From positions 206,460 through 270,459 of the forward strand of contig NZ_JAUXVR010000044.1 in NCBI RefSeq assembly GCF_030680395.1: a DNA stretch of 64,000 bases. The letters are read 5' to 3'. The translations under genes were made by a program, and so were the position numbers. Below the pieces are notes generated by a model. That model searched no databases. It worked only from the letters and a program-made list of their open reading frames with translations, and was not told where the DNA came from. Origin of the DNA: Methylobacter sp. GTDB taxonomy: Bacteria > Pseudomonadota > Gammaproteobacteria > Methylococcales > Methylomonadaceae. Below are positions 40,001 through 46,300 of the stretch, piece by piece; position 1 is the stretch's first letter; every line of letters starts with the position of its first letter.

Positions 40001-40389
40001 GCGTTGCCCACGACAATCGGCAGCACCAGTTGGCTGACGGCGGGCACGCCGGTGCCGTCGCCATCATCGGTCGCCGTTACTGTGATGCTGTATGTGCCCG
40101 CTTGGGCAAAACCCGGCGTCCAAAGTATTTCCAAGGTCTCAGGATCGAATGTCGCGCCGTCCGGCAAACCCGCTACCTGATAGCTGACGGTTGCCGCCGT
40201 GGTCTCAGGGCCGGTTGCCGTAGCACCTGCCTGAAAGCGGATGCGCGGCTCAAAATCCGGGTTATCGGGATCGAATGCGAAAGCGCTGATTTGTAGCGAC
40301 TGGCCTTCCAGGATATTCCAAGTTTCGGGCGCATCGAAGACCGGCGCGCCGTTGGCGTTGAGAACGTTTAAGACCACGTCCTGGGTCAC
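25027..40389 (-). CDS. Giant LEPR-XLL surface protein, C-terminal part (frame 3)
   Basis: An open frame of 5120 residues from a GTG, but really the continuation of the upstream frames: it begins inside an Ig-like unit and stays open back to about 40426. In order: He_PIG/cadherin-like Ig units (to about residue 780), a YD-repeat-like stretch and dockerin-like repeat (about 1275-1330), Big_2-like and propeller-like regions (about 1400-2300), a long unrecognised region, a GH19-like domain (about 3173-3446), a module shared with the gene downstream, a zincin (about 3730-3880), five cadherin-like units (about 4120-4600), Asp/His-rich stretches, and a short C-terminus. No RTX nonapeptides or sorting motif were seen at the end. 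Likely a secreted or cell-surface multidomain adhesin with hydrolytic domains. Confidence 0.85.
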   Translation of the reverse strand: MTQDVVLNVLNANGAPVFDAPETWNILEGQSLQISAFAFDPDNPDFEPRIRFQAGATATGPETTAATVSYQVAGLPDGATFDPETLEILWTPGFAQAGTYSITVTATDDGDGTGVPAVSQLVLPIVVGNANRAPDIGDISNAFVDKGSVIEIPVSVVDADGNPIQVSILGLPRFATYTQNPSNNGTASGVISFAPGANDRGDYTITVVAQDNGDPLRLDSGQASTGSGQTANNSVLTQAKSFVLTVRSETEAPVITAPRQVVAVAGQPLSVALLANDMDQDALTWSANGLPVGAEIQEAIQYGHAALIWTPTVDDIGSRDIELVVTDSGLAPENAGYVQPENPVPNVTKHTVRVVVRAANAAPEMLGVQVNGSQVTDTGATAPIQLNASEGVPLTIELFGRDTDADLIDWATTGLPRGMILDVPSASNGNLAVLRWTPDTFAAQDSNTGTAGQWRFTVRGSDGAAQFERSFEVNVANVNQTPRLLPMPLQLVNEGQTVNFTLRSFDADNDAISMSLVYDSTTPSGVVFDSATGYFEWTPDQNVVNSAIENDHPYSFTFQATDGNATTTQTVQVRVFDTNRLPQLTATNHALVIGQTLSLPVELGAAANPNGISATDPDGAEQTAALVVSFANLPEGASYDAQTRRLNWVPGPGQIGDFTVTAKVSDGKNITARTFTLRVVAEASANQPKITVSTTPSTPALPGQTVIASVRADAWSGIAGIVTEVRGSGLGAADTWQTVALDSAGRMKLLPTQPGLIEVRVTATDRDGFVSSQTHTVRVKNPADTAAPLLAWTDKLSGATAATKPVEISQITALKAGLVEQQLMGYKLQIAPAGSDAWQTLAEHDDAAVSIDRQLDLISIAPSKFANGVYQLRLSAWDLVGRTTEIEAHIIIDTAQKDLSTLTVTDNSYQLAGHTLAFNRNIDTTANNQQTGDLGNWQLALLDTQLTTDQPTTTDSGATASWQEGARVWLQIPENLSEATAKMLSLSFTLSTNSERLGQDPNAPQVFHPEFSDSQGWQLQAHTSVADNAKENLMRQGSHLYDQTTGLPWVPSSYTLIAPDGSRYELDAQGKISAVTFQDGAQWLVSDAGIAAVTGDVTQRVEIQRDSQGRISRVTGPDAQGETVSTVYRYDAQGRLALVRNLNSNDLGTPLAYDSQGKLFTDTITAKFGAAVNWLGDSSANQWTGELVQNGTALAFNVRDSELASTVHSPGAQGAIVYALETELPADANIEVTGATLIGNATVNGKNTLLVRVTEAGAKLIRINGAGAASVRISVAGDLNRDGNVDGADSEAWQQNALDSNPAGDLNGDGQTNAADRQLLYANYGFKANLAPTAVTDLPQGKTHTDLATKMSVSAIAEDIEGDSVFLRVINATHGSAKLSRDGSSLIFTPEAGYAGQATITLQADDGYALGAPIELNVNVSGAALTSIRITNLADLINMQTGQGTRIHAVGDFADEQDVDLTAGSGDYLTLNTLDLSPLGKVGAIAITIDDARDLVSAKAAGAGLISLSRSATDAQQQTYTIRTVAAINAAQPGQLDPQTGELTDTRASLTVTPDVYPGTLTLIPGSTRQLKVHVTDPNTGLNSDVHEASQTAFAGSPETIDEYVDLDTGEITTYIYAAIPAVFSGTRYIVSDDSIASVSDNGLITALRSGQVTVSIVHLGSVVDAYGTVSEQVIGQSDIKLSVQTAQTTDNDPATATPQTIAVNAHEGAAISAETGETVLIGAGALKQDTPVAISRIDLATIDPSTAIFAAQPGGLEAVGAFTLNVGSSTTAYPLQLAIPVQNGIAAQAGDEVWFLRKGKVLAEGSTATNLIYQDTWWVVDNGFISLDAGGNAIAKTASPPYGGLDASGEYMVYKKLPGVISSPFELTVGIGDSMTFAGSVGLTMSFGSTVLPIGITSNMIGIVATMATMGTASSYHFGVPQFADIVIPKVNEPPVINTSAKLPPVMTPYGNVVVPNITGAAANGAGTVTITVDNTNPGQLTGKIMLRALFANGIHIDVQELGGATSGVIRVETSKLETQDGKVFAVGSVSWQLVRIIPGFLPGVAPIEFAGNTARITPKADMAATLTRTGIEFFRENKTISVAQVNLVNKIGTGQAIDFKNKPNNSSVYLTGNKVQPIAFSTDLSRAYVAGTGVIYEIDLLTFQLIDSIPIQGGKNIVSLASVGSLLIVGEGQSYGNGAGNNQLYAMDTNPGSSTYKTFKSIQGTGIENSKLGVAGMTAGPDGQTLVVAMPQMSNTVSLSPNTTDRGNILILDFKTFNFKTGAIAPPIQASLPNDSLSGKTPQVITATRDENRYLVANVSDYNRGLSTLTLTRDADGKITGAKLEAIPLSQPTDKITIDRLDIQRAQSAVLVEQDGVEYAIVSDDNYHFLDPYWKAMYEAPSFVFTPSGPPLAVGGSASAKKVAVGGKLGIVKDPFGREGSPEYLGATLPLDGYGIVNLSLSEDGKVLIGQLKGTYSGNLLSEESLSQKPSQSHAWDVKALIAATLAQTDQDRLRKHISLIDTPNAEQSIANPGSEFRGTIGTAFDPEWINASVEGRMGDVIGVDLKELAARQLLVREGLLTEASAKLPFDKLNEEEYGLITTRMEELHDFSLDQQQLNLFTGRLAETPAMKLLTNNVNASGIPSILSRKSAYSSNALSTETADFTNSGVLFFVPNITDVKNLPSELSDIEKLRAGQTLADKFAGLIFYFKDRLQAANDPETGKGLVTITVKDYASTPNAFVGDRPLDNPGYLAFQLKGGVDTNAQNILDITRVEQRLKYLGYAATNSVSGKPEQEIKVGDGKFDDNEQKALKLFETVVRYTSAIGTGRDSNNIVEIQYRATVTGSGANNKTVKLEEVPGSFKLLSANNPTQAQIEAARAAARQNALRAAGYQSETDLNGIDGKIEADANNAQRKTTIDWLSAYNAPHWLQFFASLGTGYQTTNARLGVNSWMNLQTGGDKGGNVFGTSWVFDLMVASQQANHALNDAVVRPNSLLFAGTGPLGVALNLGINTAYISKTENGSGNQDRVNGKDVILGIIPDKNKDSELGSVPDKGAYKSQQWDLANAQYLAGLLRNPNIDNTNGSPGNSSGANQQDQALLDFLSVYSTTQKGENGGGWNNINIVNSDADTIRTALFGNGTQAGSVINNNQILIGGTAKTLGEEMTAESLAAFMGNMSGVDYQSWVEPLKLAMKEFKIDTPQRIAAFMSQARAETGGLSKLKEQLGPYRVGVILDKFISAFTYNGHENMHSATATITAREARFLNLKDFVKNTLHLSVLDGVSLSDPGVDAPLVNGVRVYSQSMSLATGATWNGVRDLFIDRIYSEDLGTGLVGNGKASDNTAHNWVGRGLVQLTHQPSYLQFADYIQRKHPELITSIGGKSIQDSILENPDLISQNTPNGHMLSALAGAWFWGNNDAKRDNGTSIGRTLNQQADLLQWSNPVSDAGTQDFRRVSRGITTDTESFRKRWDNYRNIPSAQNHISGIVPQATKGGNPYENIQAALKNLGFKSLSAERYDAQFGISLQKREIVPITRSPQPLNAATLESFNTTTVKTDTALSSVIQQLLTQATASLNLNPGDNVMVWFTEPPSAPNQPLITLVVAQVQDQTQITAQTETANQKKRIIGVCEIVNGAGELPEPKTEIYAEANAMHYMYDYEGKDLWFVTNPKTTIIEPPKHGHLEQGYYYPDKGYYGNDSLIAQVEENGVSVEVRFFIHVLEEYVSSSDEPYKWFCNADIPPGATNPWKISIAPIIVDTVSLTDGAYSFSLPEAFAGASPAVTFANLTGTAVGETKGSGANATITLDTDADGHGWYIDYTPYLNDSFLPTSNPNEWVAKAGSEAAGKMDMLSVLLHEYGHALGLEHSADAHNFMGTTLTPGTRRLPSADELTLMAQLVTEAKQNLAGLDGATVSVNGTNPTPSPIPTLPLGAGFGISFLGLTRRNNNSAGSLFGEGATANAPAQYDTAANPALVNGELNSLDGWTTTGNVAVNPSTGSGQAGGEAVLTETAGNQTRLNQVFVLGEHDRFLSFTLANATLGDQATGPDDAFEAALLDANTGLSLLGATGLTRNDAFLNRQANGEEHVASGITRIDNADGSRTYLVDLGGIAAGTTVNLSFDLIGFGQGSEASNSQITVRDLRLGVPQTADDSATLAEDTPAVIDALANDINALHPGFIPVIVNAPSHGQVTINLSNPELGQLGSFSYTPDKDWYGEDSFSYKLSDSRVDSNLATVTLTVTPVNDAPVAVDTALTLAEDATVTIDLLSLAVDVDSSALASAIVSGPAHGSLSQNTDGSWIYTPNANYNGADSFTYKVNDGELDSNLATVTLNIIPVNDAPTAGDQQLVTDEDTPITGNLLAVAADIDSTLLQGRIVAGPQHGQVNVAADGSFTYTPDANYNGADSFTYKVNDGELDSTIATVMLTIVPVNDAPVVSPIASTLLEDGRITLNLLGSTNDVDGDPLSVSVGTPQHGQLLKNADGIYTYVPQADYNGEDSFSYSVSDGQLDSGQALVRLTITAVNDAPVAQDDSVTLDEDNRIHLSIMANDYDVDGDSLNLIIVSQPAHGTLAVNADHTVSYTPLENWSGEDSFSYQLNDGELDSGIATVRLIVTAVADAPTLVLSEVGGASRELFRTGWESVGNRNTNSTLLEQRELEGWIAVARPGKNHGDHDDHDDHDDHDDHDSHEEHGSFEIWSSGDLMRDVQGRRRIVNAASGNGSNWLELNDAKGEGHETLGIERSIETIAGATYILSLDLAGHLGYGADSTRIGIYIDGIKIGSEDSTSPSTMLNWQTRTFQFIGKGGAQTLRIVSEATRRESNGRGMMIDNIALSETLPSNTGFEDAAVPLSVIGAALRDTDGSEILTLSIGAIPVGATLTDGVNSFTATLDNTTADVTGWNLGKLALMPPKDFNGQFALKVIATTTEQSNQSKATVEADLQVTVLPVNDAPLASNVSYTLTEGGGIVIDFAGLISDVDGDVLVLSFTNPKKGKLTKNVDSTYTYTPKHEFSGTETISYSVSDGKLITMASITLTVLPKNDDDEHHHDNGRHHGFKHSEHHGYPSYDDERSAKIIVQSVHPDYGQRHDDRKDAIIVNQYSGRMGNKIDWAGQAPLLGKLKKDDWVAEQLTEQPKEQSLAELTGLVVRAK
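25290..25361 (-). other. Second Asp/His-rich stretch near the giant's C-terminus
   Basis: Follows the last cadherin-like unit and reads DDDEHHHDNGRHHG and then HSEHHG. It is a likely divalent-metal-binding linker. Together with the DH-repeat at 26395-26466 it brackets the C-terminal units. Confidence 0.6.
26395..26466 (-). repeat. (DDH)n-type Asp/His repeat
   Basis: A short tandem coding repeat giving DHDDHDDHDDHDDHDSHEEH within the giant protein, at about residues 4641-4664 of the third frame. The repeat unit at DNA level is about nine bases. Such stretches bind Zn, Ni, Cu or Ca; function here is unknown. Confidence 0.8.
26600..28030 (-). repeat. Five tandem cadherin-like (VCBS/tandem-95) units
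   Basis: Five units of about 95 residues, each ending near VNDAPV and containing the YTPxxxYNGxDSFxYxVxDGxLDS pattern. The family is common in calcium-stabilised bacterial adhesins exported by type I-like routes. A sixth related unit sits at about 25370-25620. Confidence 0.85.
28462..28482. repeat. Dispersed repeat inserted in frame (PSTGSGQ)
   Basis: The plus strand reads gccctgagcctgtcgaagg, the common CCTTCGACAGGCTCAGG interspersed element on the minus strand. It is translated as PSTGSGQA in the giant protein without breaking the frame. Related copies are at 39705-39745 and about 41842-41870. Confidence 0.7.
28740..29210 (-). other. Zincin (M10-like) metallopeptidase domain in the giant protein
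   Basis: The minus strand encodes HEYGHALGLEH (28861-28893), a complete HExxHxxGxxH zinc site, followed by the Met-turn NFMGTTL. This is the metzincin signature, most like matrixin/serralysin M10 peptidases. Three zinc ligands and the catalytic Glu are intact. It could cleave the giant protein itself, for release or maturation, or act on external substrates. Confidence 0.8.
30050..30880 (-). other. GH19-like lysozyme/chitinase domain in the giant protein
   Basis: About 275 residues with the lysozyme-superfamily layout. The early helix reads AAFMSQARAETGG, with the Glu in the position of the GH19 catalytic acid. It is followed by NWVGRGLVQLTHQPSYLQFA, which matches the GRGxxQLTxxxxY signature of GH19 chitinases and phage endolysins. 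Then comes an AGAWFWGNNDAK segment. The substrate would be peptidoglycan or chitin. An insertion of some 100 residues separates the two motifs. Confidence 0.75.
36410..36560 (-). other. Dockerin-like calcium-binding repeat pair
   Basis: Encodes DLNRDGNVDGAD and, 24 residues later, DLNGDGQTNAAD, two DxNxDGxxxxxD calcium loops as in type I dockerins. In non-cellulosomal giant proteins these usually serve as calcium-folded protein-interaction units. Confidence 0.75.
39705..39745. repeat. Two tandem interspersed-repeat copies inside the giant gene
   Basis: The plus strand reads tgtcctgagcctgtcgagg then cctgtcctgagtccaatcgaagg. On the minus strand this is translated as LDSGQASTGSGQTANN, in frame. 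The two related copies lie side by side, the second diverged. Confidence 0.65.
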
Positions 40390-43300
40390 TGAGGTGATGA
40401 CCGGACGCTGCCGGGCGTAGTCCAGGTTGCGGTCAAGGTGACCGAGATACGGAAGGCGCCATGCTGGTTATAATCGGGCGTCCATTCCAGCCAGCCGGTC
40501 TCAGTGTTCAGTTTGGCCCCGCCGGGCAGCCACGGCGCGCTGTATTCCAGCGTCACGGTGGTGCCATCCGCCAGGGCTTCGCTGCCAGACACATGACCTG
40601 CCAATTGCAGGGCGTATCGTTCCCCTTCCCTCAGCGTTTGCTGTGCAACTGAGCCTAAAACAGGTTTGGCGTAACCTTGCTCTACGGTCAGGTTAAAATG
40701 TCGGCTGCTTGTTGTTATGCCGTCGCTGGCGACGACGGTGATATTTTGGTAGACGCCCGCTTGATCGTAACCGGGCGTCCAGCTCAATATCCCGCTGGCT
40801 GCGTCAAACACGGCACCTGCAGGCAAGTTGCGGATAACCAGTGTCAGCGCATCGCCGTCCGCATCGGCTGCGATGATCGGCAAGCTCAGGGCTTCGCCCT
40901 CTTTCAGGGTAATATCCCTGACGACGTCAACCACGGGGGTGTTATTGCCGCCGATAACCGGCAGTTGGAACTTGCGTGTAGCGACCCCGCCGCGACTGTC
41001 CTGTACACGCACGATGATTTCGGTATCGGCTGCATCCAGTGCCGAAGGCGTCCAGTTCAGTGTCGCTACGGCATGATAGCCGTCATCTGCCGACAGAATT
41101 TCTGTTGGCGGAGTCAGCGTTACTCCGGCAGGCGCTTGCACCAACTCCCAGTAAAATACTGTGCCGTCCGAGTCGATGGCCTCGATTTGTCCGGTCCAGG
41201 CTTGGCCTGCTGTAGCCGTATCCAAGGTATCGGCATCAATGAGACCGGCAACGCTTAATGACGGCGGTAAATTCTCCTGAGGCACGGCGTACACGCCATA
41301 ACCCAGATTGAATTTGACCAAATCGGCCATGCCTGCGCGGGTGGCAAACAGGCTCGCAGGGATGACGGTGACAGTTTGATCTGCAATGGTGGCGCCGACG
41401 CTAAATGTTCCGCCGTTTGCCAATAAGGCAGCGCTAAGGTCAAGTATCCACAAATCCGATTGGTCGCCGCCGCCAATGCCTGCGCTATCGATCGAATCGC
41501 CGAAATAACGGCCCGGATCCAGCAATAAACTAAGCGGACCTTTAAGATCGTCGGTACCGATGTTGGTCAGGCTGACATCGTAGCTGATTTCGCCGGTCGC
41601 CCGGTCGGCGCGGGTGTTGCTGAACTCAAGCTGCACCTGGCTGGTCATATCCAGCAATGCGGTAAAGGTGCTGACATAGCCTTGCTCCAAGCGGATTTCG
41701 GCGCTGTTTTGCAGGGTGCTGCTGATATTGAGTTGGTACTGGCCTGCCGCCAATCCCTGCACATCAATCCAGGCGGTTCTTGTCGCGGCATCCCAACGGA
41801 TATTTGGCGGAGTAATCGCAGCGCCCGCATTAGCGCCCAGTCCTGTACTGAGCGCAGTCGAAGTGGCGGTTAAGGTAAAGTTTGCCGGATTGAGCACGCT
41901 GGCAAGATCCGCCGTTTCCGTTCCGGGTTCGCCTGTCCACATGTCCTGGTCGAAGACCACGCCAATCTGCGCCATCGGCAACGGAACCAACGCCCCATCG
42001 GGCACGGTGATCGCCTTGACGACCGGCGCTTTGCGCGGCGCAATCACATCGATATGCCCGGTTTGGGCAATCAGGATACGGCCGTCAGCGGTGGTAATGA
42101 TGCTTTCGCCGCGGGTGCCGCCATCGGCCAGTTGCAGGACGCGCTTGCTGGCAAGTTCAACCATCCATACCGAAGCCTGATGCGGTACATTGGCTAATGT
42201 GGTTTGTCCATTAATCACCGAACGTTGTTGCAGGTTGCTGGAGGCTATCAGCAAGCCTTCCAGCGGTGTGCCATCGGCCCCAAACGTAATGCTGTCGATC
42301 ACGCCGGACAAGCGGTATTCAAGTTCCGGGCGTCCCATAGTGCGGCCGCTCATTGGAAAGCTGATGATGTCGGTGGTGGGATTGGGCTGGGCGGAGGCCA
42401 CTTCGCTGCCTGTCCAAGTCACCGCCCACAAGCGGCCATCCGGGCCGAACGCCAGATCGCCGACACGCTGGTTGCTGAAATGCTTCCAAGTTTTAGCCGC
42501 ATCGGTTTCGCCGGGATGGAAAATTTCAATGCCGTTTCCCGATGAAACGTAGATGTCTCCGGTCGTGGGCTGGATAGCCAGCGAGTGCGTCAACGGGTCC
42601 TGGCCGGGTCCGCTAAGGCGCTGCAATTCTTCGCCCGTGTTTGCATCGACCTGTAGCAATTGCGCGCCGGTCATCACCCATAATTGTCCGAGCTGATCAA
42701 CGGCCATATCGAGGACCGGTGACTCCAGCGTAAACAATGGCGTCGTGCTTCTGCCTCCGTCTTTGCCGTAATGGAACACTTCATTACGCAGGCTTCCGGC
42801 GCTCGCAAGTATGCTGTGGTCGGCAAGTTCGACCATGGCTAATGCGCCAATATCGGCTGCACTGGTTTGGTAGCCGTCGGCAAATCCGCGCAAGGTGAAA
42901 GGCGCCATCACTGAGCGCAAATCGGATTTTTGCACAGTCGCGACATGTCCGGGAAGCTGGCTGCCCGCTTGCTGGAACAGCGCGTTGGCCGCATAACTGC
43001 GGTCTGCGGCGGCTAGCGGGAACTCGGCGGTTTGGCTCAGGCTTTGATTCACGCCCAGCGAGTCGAGTATTTCCTGGCGGCTGCCGTCGTCGGGCAGCAC
43101 GGCGTTGGTTAAGGAAGCCGTTTCACGGTTGCCCGATTTATCGGTCGCCACGACCAAGAATTCGTAACGCTTGCCGGTCTCGCCGGTAAAAACAGCCTGG
43201 GTCCTGGAAGGATCGGCCTGACGCAGCCATATCTTGAAATCTCCGCCGTTTTCGGCGACATAAACGGTGACCGACTTGACGCCGCTATCGTCATCCGTTG

Positions 43301-46300
43301 CTGTCCAGCTTAAATCGTAACTGGGCGCACCTTGGGCGTCATTGCCTTGGGAGGCCACGGTCAGCAGGGTGCTTGGGGCTTTGGCGTCCAGCGTAACCAG
43401 GCTCTTTGCGCTATCGATAGGCGGCGCCGCATCGACAAAAATCCGCGCGGAAGAAATGATCTCGGCTTTTGACGGCGCGGTATCCGCTGCCCGCACGGTA
43501 TAGCTGACAAAACCTTTCTTCAGTTGCTCGGCGTTGGCGACATTGGCATCGGCTGCCGGCAGCAGTAAGCCGCGCACGTTATCCTGCAAAACTTCGCCGG
43601 TATCGGGATCGATGGCTTGCAATAACCAGGTGGCAATGCGGGTCGACGCGTCTATTCCGGCGCTGACGCGCAGGATGAAGCCTTTGCTGCCGGTAAAATC
43701 GAAATCGCCCTGGAAGTTGGTTCGGTCGACCGGCAGATGGATGTTGATGTCGCCCAGTTTAAGGTCGCCAAGACGTAAGGTACGAATATCGAGGTCGGCA
43801 TCGATTTCGCTGACGAGACGCAACTGGCCGATACCGGCCTCGGTTGGGTTGGTGAACGACACGGTATACGGCAGCGCGACATCCGCCGGTACATAGCTGT
43901 TGCCGTCGCTGCCTGTTACCGCCTGAGGGCCGCGAACGCTGACTAAGGCATTGGCGTCGGCGCTCTGCTGAGCGGTTTGTTGCAGGTATTGCGACAAGTT
44001 TAAGGCTTGCGCGGAAACGGGGTTGAAGTCCGCATCGAGTACGCCGATATGGCGCAAATATTCAAGCTCGGTGTTGCCGCCCGCGAAAATATTGAAGTTG
44101 ATGAAATGGGTATCTTGCGCCGCATTTATGTCAAAAGCCTGAGCATCCGCCAATTTCGGGACGGGGATTTCAACGATGTTGCCTTCGCTGTCTTCGCGCG
44201 TTTCGACATAGTCGATGCCCGCCTTGGCCGCATCAGGATCGCCCGCGTATTTGGCGGTATCGCCGTACCATTGTTGAACTTTGGCAAAAAAGCCCAGTAT
44301 ATCGGCTTGCGTACGGTAGCTTTCGCCAGCTTTGGCCAGCAGGATGCCGGTGGCTAAGGTGGCATTCAAGCTGACCACCTTCGGGTTCTCGCGGATCGGC
44401 GGCGCTTCGTTTAATGGACGCAATAAGCCTGCGCTCTCAAGCGCGCCCAGCCAGCCTGCCACCCACTGTTCTTCATCAGCGGCGAGCGTACTTAAACCGG
44501 ACGGAGCTTGGGCGTCCGCTAAAATTGCATCGCGCAATTTCTTGGCGTGTTGGGTTTGATCCAAGATAAATTCATCGCGAGTGATGGGCGTTGCCGTGCC
44601 GACCACATTAAAACGAAACGGGATTGCCAACCACTCCAGTTTGGTGACGTGTGTTTCCGGGTCTTTGGACAGGAATTTCTGCGCCAAGCCTGATGAAATA
44701 TTATCAAGGTCTTGTACGCCGCCATCCAACAACCCTTGCGTCTTCCATTCAGGTCTTAAGGCGTAAAGTTTGTCCCTCAATCCTTCAAAATCGTAATTCA
44801 GCCACTCCTTCAAACCGGGGTAAGTCTGGACATTGAATGTTGCGCCGACAAACCCGCCCGCCGCTACATCCAAAGCATAGCCGGGGACCAGATTAAAGCC
44901 TGCGGTATTTTGCGTACCGTCGAGCTGCGCCCAGGGAATGTCGCTCCGTAACGTGCCGTTGGTCGGCGTGATGCCGTAGGCTTGGGTGTTGCCGCCATTA
45001 TCCAGCGTTAAGCCATCCGGTTGGCCGCCGATATTGCTGCCGAACACCACATACGGGAGACTCATGCCGCCCAGTACATCGGTGCTGTAGCCCATTTCCG
45101 GCGCTCCCACGTCGAAACGGACGTAAGGCGTATCGACGTTGGTCAGGCTCTGTAGAGAAACGCTGTAGTTTGCATTGTCGCCCGGATTAACCGTATGCGA
45201 TCCGCCGATGCCGATGGTGACATCGGCTTCAATACCGCGCTCTATCAGATAGCGCATCGCATCGGTGACTTGCTGACCGTCAGGGTTGATCACGCTGACG
45301 TCGTACAAGCCGTGGGGCGCAGTACGCAGATCGAATATCGCACGGATATGCGTTGCATCAAGCACCTGCCAGCGATCCGGTTCTACCTCGAAAACGCCCG
45401 GACGCGACAGCTTGACCAGCGCTCCGGCCTTGAAATGGGATCCGTAAATATCCAAGGTCACCCAGCGGTGATTGTCGTCGCCTACACCGCCTTGATCCGG
45501 CGTCACTTTGGTAATGGACAGCGGCAGTAAATCCGCCCTTAAGGTGACCGGCGTATCGGCAGCGCCTTGGTTGGACCTGACCAATACGTAATAATCGCCT
45601 GCTTGGGTACTCGGAATGAAGGCCTGTTGATCGGCCGATAACGGGGTCGTGTACGACGCATCGAACAGGTAGCTGGTCGGCACATCGCCATAGCGGATAT
45701 AGATCTCGTTTGCGCCCTCTTCCGCTGAGGAATCGAGCAGTACGCGCAGGGTTTCGCCGGAGGCGACGCTGACTTTGTAGAGACGGGTTTGCTTGGGACT
45801 CAGCGTGGTTTGCAACGGGCTGGCAACACTTAATTCGGGCACTTGCACCTGCAAGGTTGCCGCTGAAGCGGTGCGATTGTTGGCTTCCTGAGGCGGTAAA
45901 TTCAGGCCGGTAGCGGTGTAGGTTATCTTGCCCTCGAACACTTCGTTGTAAAGATCGGGCCTGACGATCACCCGCCAATTTCCGTCTTTGAGCGGCGGCA
46001 GTTTGGCTTTCAGGCTGGCGTTGTAACTGGCATTGGCATTCAGGCCGCCGTTATGATCGACTTTACCGATCAGGATGTCGCCCAAATCCCAACTGTTGTC
46101 GCTGGACAGGTAAACCGCATCGGTCCAGCGTCCGTAAGCGGGATTGATCGAGTCGTTGGTGATGGTGTAGTCGACCTGGATGTCGTCGCCGACTTTTGCA
46201 GCGGCAGGCAATATCACGTTGCCGGCGATGAGGTCCGCGGGCGGCGGCGTTTCTACCAAGATCGGCTGTAGTGCCGCGGTCGCGTTATTTTGCTCCTTGC

